NCBI GenBank assembly: GCA_913062655.1 | Contig: CAJXXO010000043.1 | Location: 1-12,842 of the forward strand | Origin: an uncultured Bacteroidota bacterium | GTDB taxonomy: Bacteria > Bacteroidota > Bacteroidia > Chitinophagales > S012-47 | Length of the DNA stretch: 12,842 bases | Reading direction: 5' to 3' | Shown here: positions 6,926 through 12,842 of the stretch, piece by piece | Layout: the number at the start of each line of letters is the position of its first letter | Numbering within the stretch: position 1 is the stretch's first letter | Program-made: the position numbers and the translations under genes | The notes under the pieces: generated by a model | Database searches by the model: none | What the model saw: only the letters and a program-made list of their open reading frames with translations | What the model was told of the DNA's origin: nothing

Positions 6926-9900
6926 TCATGTATTTGAGCGTGCCAGAGAAGAAAGCTCTTTCGCCTCGGGCTGGATGGATTGTTTATCAAAATAAAGGTA
7001 GAAGGAGGTGCCTTCACCAATTGTGCTGTCTACCCAGATGTTTCCCCCCAGACTCTCCACCTGAGAGCGCACTAAATAGAGACCGATACCCCGCCCTTCG
7101 ATATGGGTGTGGAAGCGCTGATAGAGGTTGAAAAGCTTGTCGCCCCACCGGTCCAGATCGATCCCCATTCCGTTGTCTTTTACCTCAAACTGTATTCGGT
7201 TGCCTTTGCTGTTGGCCGTTATTTCAATGGCCGGTGGTCTATCGGGATGGCGATACTTTAAGGCATTGTGAATCAAGTTGTAGAAGATATTGTGCAGGTA
7301 GGCTTTTACCGTGTAGAGCGTGTGCACATCTGCCAGGTCAATGGTGATGGTGCCCGACTGGAGGTCCAGTTCGTGCTTGAGCAGGTTGACGATGCCCTCG
7401 AGTAGTTTGTGGAGGTTAACCTCTTCGCGCTTATGACCCAGGTTCTTTTTAGAAGAAAGAATGGTGTTTAAGTCCTTGATAATGGCATCCAGTTCTTCTG
7501 CCGACTTTTTCATGCGATCTACAACCTGGGCCAACAAGTCGGGTTGATCCATACGATTGCCGGCCAGGTCCGTTAAACCCATTAGCGATGCCACCGGTGA
7601 ACGCAGGTTGTGCGACACGATGTACACAAACTCGAAAAGGCGTTTATCCTGGAAAGTCAACTGTTCAATCAAGCGAATACGCTCTGCTTCTACCTCTTTC
7701 AATTTGGTGATATCAAACAAGGTGCCTTCCATATAACGAGGATTACCGTGGTCGGGGAGAAGCGTAGCATTTTCGAGGGTTTGCACAATACGACCATTGC
7801 GCAACTCCAATTTGCTTTCCCAGTTGATCACTTGTCCATCCTCCATTAGCTTTTCATAGAAAGGCCCTTCGGTATGGCTGGTGAACAGGTCGTCCACACT
7901 TTCGCCTACCACCCTATCCATGGAGTCGTACCCCAATATTTCTACAAAGGCCTGATTGCACGACACCACTCGCTTATTGTCCTTCAGATCGATCTGATAA
8001 ACACCCGCCAGGTTATTTTGGAAAAGACTGCGGTACCGCTGCTCACTTTGGCGCAGGCGCTCTTCTGCTTCTTTCTGCTGGGTTATGTCCAGAATGATGG
8101 TATCCCATAAGATGCAGCCATCGTTCAACTTTTTCGGGACACCAATGCCCTGAAGCCATTTCATGGAGCCATCGGTATGGTGCACACGCCACTCATGATT
8201 CCACGTATCAAGTTGCGCAGCAGATTGCTGAATGGAGGCTCGCATCTGGGGAATGTCTTCCTCTAGAATACGGCTCCAAAGACGCTGAATATCTTTGAGT
8301 GCCTCTTCCGGGGTTACCCCCCATATGTCAATGACTCCACGGCTGATAAATTCAATTGTATCCTGCCCTTCTGCACTTAGCTTATATTTTAACACCGCTC
8401 CCGGAATTGAGTCGGTAAGGTTTTTCAGTTGCGATTCGCTTTCTTCCAGCTTCAGAGCGGCCTCTTTTCTGGCGGTTATATCCTGCACAGTGCCAATGGC
8501 CCGCTGCACTTGCCCCTTGTCATTTGTTATAAAACTATTTCGAGCTTCCAGGTACTTCGTTCTGCCATCAGGCATCAAGAGTCGATATTCGGCTACAGGT
8601 AGCGCCTCCTGATCTTGTATAATCCTTTCCACACCAGCAGTCACAAAATCACGGTCTTCCGGATGGATGAGTGAAATAATGTCTTCATTCTTTAGTGGCC
8701 CGTTTTTGGGGTCGCATTCGTAAATTTCATACATCATTTCACTCCAGGTTTGGGTGTTGGTCTGCAAGTCCCAATCCCAGCTACCGATGTGTGCAATACG
8801 TTCTGCACTAAGCAGCACAAACTCACTGCGTTCCAGTTGCTCCTTGGCCTCTCTTTTTTCGGATACATCATTTATCACGAGTTGTATGGCCGACTCTCCA
8901 TTGAAGGTGATCAGATTGGGGCTAACCTCTGCCCAAAAGCGCTCCCCCTTCAGGTTTACCAACTGCTGCTCCATAATTGGGGCCGCTTCACCCGTTTCGT
9001 ACATATTCCGCTGCCGCTGCTCTGCTATGGCCTGGTATTCCGGGGTTACAAAATCCATCATCGGCAGACCAATCAGATCGTCTATGGTATCTGCAGCCGC
9101 CATTTGCAGGGCAGTATTATTCGCAAAGACGATCTTCCCGTTTTGATGAATCACATAGGCAAAGGGTGAGTGTTCTATCAATGTGCGATACTTGTATTCG
9201 CTGGCCTGGAGCTTCTTCTCTATGTTTTTCTGCTCCGTAATATCCTGCGCTAAAGAAAGGATGTATCGCAGCGCACCGTCATCTGATCGTACGGCACTTA
9301 CGCTGAGATTTGCCCAGATGACCTCTTTTTGCCTCGTAATGAAGCGCTTGGTAAGGTGATATTCATCTATTTCTCCCCGCTGTAGCGCCTGCAGTTTCTC
9401 ATAGCTGGTCGGTAAATCATCGGGGTGGGTGTATTCGGCTACGTCCAGTTGCTGCATGTCCTGTTGCGTAAGCCCTCCCAGTAGCCTACGGACAAAGGCA
9501 TTGCCATACAGCACACTGCCGTCCGGGCTCAGTAGCGTAACCCCCACCTGAGCACTATTCACCATGGTACGAAAGCGCCTTTCACTTTCTTCCAGCGCCT
9601 GCCGGATATTGAGCTGTTCCTGAATTTCTCGCCCTTCAGGAATCAATAAAGAGACCTGACCCTCTTCATTGTAAACGGGCCGTAAGGAAAAATCAATGGT
9701 TATCCGGTTGCCTTTGGCATCTTGCACTACATCTTCATAGCGAACGAACTCCCCCTTCGCAGCTCTTTTGATCGCTTCTTCCAGTCGTTGTTTGGCGGAG
9801 GTGTCGTGGCTCCACCAGTGCGTGTCCCAGAAGGGTATGCCTTTTACCTCGTCCAGCGTGATACCGGCAAACTCCAATGCTGTCTTGTTGGCTTCAATCA

Positions 9901-10201
9901 TGCGGCCATTGGGCGATAACAGACCTGTAAATTGAAAGGTATTGTTGAAGATGGCTTCAAATATGGCATCCCTATCGGAGGGTTTGATGGGCGTGGGAGC
10001 GGAAGCCGATGGCGGCTTTACAGAGGGCCACAAGCGGGCAGCAATTGCACTGACCAACAGAACAGCCACTGCACCGGCCGCCCCGATTATATAGCCCCTG
10101 AAGTCTGAAAGTAGGCCGGCTACTATTATCGAACCGGCAATGGAGAGGGACACCAAGGCAAGAAGGGAGAAAGTTCGCCAATACGAAGTTGAGGAGCTCA
10201 C
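6926..10201 (-). CDS. Membrane histidine kinase with six PAS domains
   Basis: This 1091-residue protein starts at GTG (10201); a TAA lies in frame five codons upstream and no ATG is available before it, so GTG is well supported. Two membrane helices (about 11-31 and 36-58) are separated by only a few residues, leaving no periplasmic sensor domain. Six PAS domains follow, at roughly 76-195, 204-326, 333-452, 458-580, 588-710 and 718-835, most ending in the typical DIT-x-x-K/R motif that links to the next. The fourth has the PAS_3-like GSWDWDLQTNTQTWSE. The HisKA domain carries the phospho-acceptor His864 in VSHNLRSPVASL; the ATPase domain has the N box NLIHNALKY (975-983), DNGMGID (1009-1015) and GRGIGLYLV (1036-1044). 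There is no receiver domain, and no receiver protein is in view. It probably senses internal or membrane-associated cues; its partner regulator is unknown. The stop is 46 bp from the T9SS gene. Confidence 0.92.
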   Translation of the reverse strand: MSSSTSYWRTFSLLALVSLSIAGSIIVAGLLSDFRGYIIGAAGAVAVLLVSAIAARLWPSVKPPSASAPTPIKPSDRDAIFEAIFNNTFQFTGLLSPNGRMIEANKTALEFAGITLDEVKGIPFWDTHWWSHDTSAKQRLEEAIKRAAKGEFVRYEDVVQDAKGNRITIDFSLRPVYNEEGQVSLLIPEGREIQEQLNIRQALEESERRFRTMVNSAQVGVTLLSPDGSVLYGNAFVRRLLGGLTQQDMQQLDVAEYTHPDDLPTSYEKLQALQRGEIDEYHLTKRFITRQKEVIWANLSVSAVRSDDGALRYILSLAQDITEQKNIEKKLQASEYKYRTLIEHSPFAYVIHQNGKIVFANNTALQMAAADTIDDLIGLPMMDFVTPEYQAIAEQRQRNMYETGEAAPIMEQQLVNLKGERFWAEVSPNLITFNGESAIQLVINDVSEKREAKEQLERSEFVLLSAERIAHIGSWDWDLQTNTQTWSEMMYEIYECDPKNGPLKNEDIISLIHPEDRDFVTAGVERIIQDQEALPVAEYRLLMPDGRTKYLEARNSFITNDKGQVQRAIGTVQDITARKEAALKLEESESQLKNLTDSIPGAVLKYKLSAEGQDTIEFISRGVIDIWGVTPEEALKDIQRLWSRILEEDIPQMRASIQQSAAQLDTWNHEWRVHHTDGSMKWLQGIGVPKKLNDGCILWDTIILDITQQKEAEERLRQSEQRYRSLFQNNLAGVYQIDLKDNKRVVSCNQAFVEILGYDSMDRVVGESVDDLFTSHTEGPFYEKLMEDGQVINWESKLELRNGRIVQTLENATLLPDHGNPRYMEGTLFDITKLKEVEAERIRLIEQLTFQDKRLFEFVYIVSHNLRSPVASLMGLTDLAGNRMDQPDLLAQVVDRMKKSAEELDAIIKDLNTILSSKKNLGHKREEVNLHKLLEGIVNLLKHELDLQSGTITIDLADVHTLYTVKAYLHNIFYNLIHNALKYRHPDRPPAIEITANSKGNRIQFEVKDNGMGIDLDRWGDKLFNLYQRFHTHIEGRGIGLYLVRSQVESLGGNIWVDSTIGEGTSFYLYFDKQSIQPEAKELSSLARSNT

Positions 10202-10268
10202 CGTAAAGAAAAGTTACTTCGCCTTAAATGTAGGGAATTAAGTATTGCGAATCCTTTATATCGAGCAA
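10202..10268 (-). promoter_or_regulatory. Gap upstream of kinase gene with weak -7-like element
   Basis: In this 67-bp gap the minus strand has TACATTTA (10232-10225), seven of eight matches to the Bacteroidota -7 consensus TAnnTTTG, about 24 bp before the GTG start. No good TTG at -33 spacing is seen, so a kinase-operon promoter here is possible but weak. No terminator for the upstream barrel gene is visible. Confidence 0.22.
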
Positions 10269-10901
10269 CTATTTGAAAAGTAAAAAACCAATGTAGGCAG
10301 ATACCGCTTCTTGCTGCCCCTTAAATACATATTGTTGCCCCCCTAAGGTGCTGTTAAAATACAAGTGGCCTAGCTGCCGCTCAAACCGGGCGTCCAATGT
10401 AAAGCGACCAATATTGATGCCTGCCCCAAGGAGGGTACTCCACACAGCTGTCCGGTCCCGTAGCTCTAGTGTAGACCAAAATGGTTCATCGTAAGTCCAT
10501 TCGCTAGATTGAATGAAACCGGCATTCAATCCCCCATACAATCGAACCGCTTTGAAAAACTCTAACCCGGCCAGGAATGGAAGGTCCACCCGGTGAACAG
10601 TCAAGGTCTGCTGGGGCGCTCCCTGGCTGTGTTGTACTTCAAGAAAGGCGCGGGAACGGGCGTAGTGCACCTCCGGCTGCAAGAAAAGCCCACCCAGTTT
10701 CAATTTTAAAAAAGCCCCCGCGGCAGGATCTAGCGAAAGGTCTGCACTATTGATCTGTAGGGTCTCTCCGTTGTACTGAATAGCCTCATTAAGCGCAGTA
10801 GTCGTGTACCGGCCTCCGCCAATAAGCCCCAGTGATATCTCCTGTGCCGCTACAGACACCGTGAAAAGTAAATAGGCTAGAAGGAATGACCAATACCGCA
10901 T
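10269..10901 (-). CDS. Small outer-membrane beta-barrel protein (porin family/PorT-like)
   Basis: The ATG at 10901 gives 210 residues beginning MRYWSFLLAYLLFTVSVAAQ, a Sec signal peptide with the AQ cleavage end frequent in Bacteroidota. A TTG three codons upstream (10910) would also open the frame but is less likely. The mature protein alternates glycine-rich turns with short amphipathic strands: ISLGLIGGGRYTT, AGAFLKLKLGGLFLQPEVHY, VRLYGGLNAGF and ALGxG-like GAGINIGRFTLDARFERQLGHLYF, ending in AYIGFLLFK. That is the pattern of the eight-stranded 'outer membrane protein beta-barrel' group. The role is unknown; such proteins often support surface export or anchoring. It lies 67 bp upstream of the kinase gene on the same strand and may be the first gene of that operon or separately expressed. 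Confidence 0.8.
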   Translation of the reverse strand: MRYWSFLLAYLLFTVSVAAQEISLGLIGGGRYTTTALNEAIQYNGETLQINSADLSLDPAAGAFLKLKLGGLFLQPEVHYARSRAFLEVQHSQGAPQQTLTVHRVDLPFLAGLEFFKAVRLYGGLNAGFIQSSEWTYDEPFWSTLELRDRTAVWSTLLGAGINIGRFTLDARFERQLGHLYFNSTLGGQQYVFKGQQEAVSAYIGFLLFK

Positions 10902-11135
10902 GACGATCAAATTTCAAGGTAAAAAGGATAGCTTATATAGTTCTGCCTCAACAAGAAACGAGCCAACTGACGCTTTTAGGGTACACATTCGCATCATCGT
11001 GTTTAATATGACTCCTATTTCTTGCCATTCAGGGCATTTGCACGACAGCAGGACTGTGTTTATGCACAACTATTCATAAAGTAGCCTTACGACTGCCGTC
11101 AGCCTTCCTTATTTTTCAAAGCAAATAGCGCAGGA
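10902..11135. other. Divergent intergenic region between barrel protein and porin genes
   Basis: These 234 bp separate two divergent genes and should contain both promoters. I see no convincing open frame, RNA gene or long inverted repeat here. On the plus strand, TATTTTTC (11110-11117) resembles the -7 box TAnnTTTG (seven of eight) 18 bp before the porin ATG, but lacks a good -33 partner. A TTTG at 11037-11040 has only a poor -7 match 20 bp downstream. Confidence 0.5.
10923..10954 (-). promoter_or_regulatory. Candidate promoter of the beta-barrel gene
   Basis: On the minus strand, TTG (10954-10952 and again 10951-10949) is followed by TATCCTTT at 10930-10923, with 21 or 18 bp between. This loosely fits the Bacteroidota TTTG / TAnnTTTG promoter layout and lies about 20 bp before the ATG at 10901. 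Confidence 0.28.
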
Positions 11136-12365
11136 ATGAGGAAGTTTTGTGTACTTCTGATAATTGGTCTTTGGCTATCCTCTGCCATAGCACAGGGTTC
11201 ATTGGATTATGAAGGCGGCCTTAAAGTGCCGCTCAATGAAGACAGCTCCAAGTACTTCCAACTATTGACTTGGCACCAAGTGTGGCTATCGGCTGACCAA
11301 ACCACCGACAACAGCCTTCAGCTAACGCCCACATTGCGTAGGTCGCGTATGCTGATGTTTGCCCAGATTACCGAGCGGTTTATCATTCTTACTCACTTTG
11401 GCTTAAACAACCTGACTGCCGGCACCATGGATCCGGTAGGAAGAGGCCCGGGTGCGCAAGTGTTTATGCATGATGCCTGGGTAGAGTATGCCGTGGTGAA
11501 AAAGAGATTGCATGTTGGTGGGGGGCTTCACTATTGGAATGGCATCTCGCGCCTGTCCAATCAATCTACCCTGAATATGCTCACCCTGGATGCCCCTCGA
11601 TTTAATTGGGCCAACCTGGGCCTGACGGACATGTTTGCCCGCCACATCGGACTCTATGCGAAAGGGAAGCTGGGCAAACTGGACTACCGGGTATCACTAT
11701 CGGATGCACTGGTATCTGGTTTGGACGCACATCTACCCCTGAATACCGACCAAGCCGTTTACCGCGGCCGGGAGTTACTGGGCCAACAAGAAGCCGGTCG
11801 TGTGTGGCAGGGGTACTTTCAATACGAATTTCTCGAGCAAGAATCCAACCTCCTACCTTACGCAGTGGGCAGTTATTTAGGAGATAAAGAAGTATTCAAT
11901 ATTGGAGCCGGTTTCTTGCAGCATAGTAATGGTACGCTCACATTGGATAATGATAGTAACCTCATCGGGCATGATGTTTTACTGCTCGGTGTGGATGTCT
12001 TTTACGATAAACCCCTGAGCAATGGCGCCTGCTTCACCGGCTATGCCTCCTACTATCGTTTTGATTATGGCCCCAATTACCTCCTGACCGGAAACAGCGA
12101 CCTAGTTGGTAGCGGTGGTATTTTGTATGGTCAGGCGGGCTATGTGTTGCCCCGCTTCACCAGCGTTGGCCGTATCCAACCGTATGTGGCCTACAGCCTT
12201 CGCAGTCTTGAAGCGATTCCGGGAAATATTCAGCAAGTAGGCTTAGGGGCCAACTGGTATATCAGCGGTCATAACGCAAAGATCACCTTTGAATATAATA
12301 CCAACCGTGTGCCGGCCGCCACACCTGTTAATGCCTATCGACTGCAGGCTATGATTTACATATAA
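11136..12365 (+). CDS. Outer-membrane porin of a solute symporter operon
   Basis: This 409-residue protein begins MRKFCVLLIIGLWLSSAIAQ, a signal peptide. The mature part alternates beta strands and loops with many aromatic residues, and ends with a strand YRLQAMIYI as in outer-membrane barrels. Segments such as LQLTPTLRRSRMLMFAQITERFIILTHFG, HDAWVEYAVVKKRLHVGGGLHYWNG and the closing VGLGANWYISGHNAKITFEYNTNR are of the phosphate-selective/OprO-type porin style, though I cannot assign substrate from sequence. It is followed 5 bp later by the DUF4212 subunit and then the symporter gene, so it most likely lets the symporter's substrate, possibly acetate or another small carboxylate, through the outer membrane. 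The ATG at 11136 directly precedes the signal peptide; a weak AGGA is too close to serve as a normal ribosome site. Confidence 0.83.
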   Translation: MRKFCVLLIIGLWLSSAIAQGSLDYEGGLKVPLNEDSSKYFQLLTWHQVWLSADQTTDNSLQLTPTLRRSRMLMFAQITERFIILTHFGLNNLTAGTMDPVGRGPGAQVFMHDAWVEYAVVKKRLHVGGGLHYWNGISRLSNQSTLNMLTLDAPRFNWANLGLTDMFARHIGLYAKGKLGKLDYRVSLSDALVSGLDAHLPLNTDQAVYRGRELLGQQEAGRVWQGYFQYEFLEQESNLLPYAVGSYLGDKEVFNIGAGFLQHSNGTLTLDNDSNLIGHDVLLLGVDVFYDKPLSNGACFTGYASYYRFDYGPNYLLTGNSDLVGSGGILYGQAGYVLPRFTSVGRIQPYVAYSLRSLEAIPGNIQQVGLGANWYISGHNAKITFEYNTNRVPAATPVNAYRLQAMIYI

Positions 12366-12370
12366 ATCCA

Positions 12371-12637
12371 ATGATTATGGAACAAGGAAAACCTGATTTG
12401 AAACAGTACTGGAAGGATAATGTCAAGTACCTCGTACTGCTTATGTCTATATGGTTTGTCGTGTCGTATGGCTTTGGCATTCTGCTGGTAGAGCCCTTGA
12501 ATGCTATTCAAATAGGTGGCTTCAAGCTCGGCTTTTGGTTTGCGCAGCAAGGCTCCATTTACGTATTCATTATCCTCATTTTCATCTACGTGTGGTTGAT
12601 GAACAAGCTGGACAAAAAGTACCACGTCAACGAGTAA
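12371..12637 (+). CDS. DUF4212 small subunit of a sodium:solute symporter
   Basis: This 88-residue protein has two membrane helices (about 19-40 and 61-78) and the family hallmarks: KQYWKDNVKYL near the start, a GGFKLGFWFAQQGSIYVF stretch at the second helix, and LMNKLDKKYHVNE at the end. It is the putative small subunit that is nearly always encoded just upstream of a VC_2705-type sodium:solute symporter, as it is here with a 12-bp gap. The second in-frame ATG (12377) is an equally possible start and would only drop two residues. It begins 5 bp after the porin stop, so all three genes are co-transcribed. Confidence 0.92.
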   Translation: MIMEQGKPDLKQYWKDNVKYLVLLMSIWFVVSYGFGILLVEPLNAIQIGGFKLGFWFAQQGSIYVFIILIFIYVWLMNKLDKKYHVNE

Positions 12638-12649
12638 AACCCGACAATC

Positions 12650-12842
12650 ATGGATCTACAGCTATGGATGTATATACTGGTGGGCGTCACTTTTGCGCTT
12701 TATATCGGCATCGCCATTTGGTCGAGAGCCGGTAGCACCAAAGACTTTTATGTAGCCGGTGGTGGCGTTTCCCCACTGGCCAATGGCATGGCGACAGCCG
12801 CAGACTGGATGTCAGCCGCTTCCTTCATCTCGATGGCCGGTC
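12650..12842 (+). CDS. Sodium:solute symporter large subunit, VC_2705-type (partial, 5' end)
   Basis: The ATG at 12650 opens a frame of 64 codons that runs off the right edge. It reads MDLQLWMYILVGVTFALYIG, a first membrane helix, then IAIWSRAGSTKDFYVAGGGV and ANGMATAADWMSAASFISMAG, the conserved 'FYVAGGGVSP-x-xNGMATAADWMSAASF' opening of the VC_2705-like symporters of the SSS family, which are often annotated as cation/acetate symporters. It would take up a small carboxylate with sodium across the inner membrane. The DUF4212 partner directly upstream supports this assignment; substrate is not shown by the sequence. Confidence 0.9.
   Translation, partial: MDLQLWMYILVGVTFALYIGIAIWSRAGSTKDFYVAGGGVSPLANGMATAADWMSAASFISMAG

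Noticed and set aside
6880..7020. Upstream 47-residue extension of the giant T9SS protein
   Set aside because: It overlaps the end of the kinase gene, has no recognisable sequence, and would place the clear signal peptide 47 residues inside the protein.
6926..10201. Hybrid kinase with a receiver domain
   Set aside because: After the ATPase domain only about 20 residues remain, and no receiver motif is present anywhere in the protein.

Overview
This window looks like a stretch of a Bacteroidota chromosome, probably a Saprospiria- or Lewinella-like marine bacterium, though the class-level guess is inference. The signs are a type IX secretion (T9SS) C-terminal sorting domain on a very large surface protein, a DUF6090-type small membrane protein, a membrane-bound LytTR regulator without a receiver domain, a PAS-rich hybrid-free histidine kinase, AQ-type signal peptide ends, and starts that mostly lack Shine-Dalgarno sequences. 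I see no mobile elements, phage genes, tRNA, rRNA or CRISPR.

Layout. (1) 1-443, minus: 5' part of a lipoprotein gene running off the left edge. (2) 526-1371, plus: a complete HutG-like formimidoylglutamase, divergent from the lipoprotein across an 82-bp gap. (3) 1374-10901, minus: five co-directional genes. In transcription order they are a small outer-membrane beta-barrel protein (10901-10269), a six-PAS membrane histidine kinase with a GTG start (10201-6926), a 1314-residue T9SS-secreted multidomain surface protein (6879-2935), a DUF6090-like membrane protein (2929-2237) and a four-helix LytTR transcription regulator (2240-1374). The last four are packed with gaps of 46, 5 and -4 bp and look like one operon. 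The run ends only 2 bp from the stop codon of the convergent hutG gene. (4) 10902-11135: a 234-bp divergent intergenic region. (5) 11136-12842, plus: an outer-membrane porin, a DUF4212 small symporter subunit and the start of the large sodium:solute symporter subunit, cut by the right edge. This matches a well-known two-subunit carboxylate/acetate-type symporter arrangement.

How the genes may work together. The central operon joins a sensor kinase, a giant secreted protein (DNRLRE-type and lamin-tail-like N-terminal domains, then ten near-identical-length Ig-like repeats, a PKD domain and a sorting tail), a small membrane protein and a DNA-binding regulator. A plausible but unproven reading is a self-contained sensing and control module for a cell-surface or adhesive protein. 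The porin/DUF4212/symporter genes form a separate uptake unit, with the porin carrying a small solute across the outer membrane and the symporter pair across the inner membrane. Formimidoylglutamase would act in histidine degradation, but no other hut gene is visible here.
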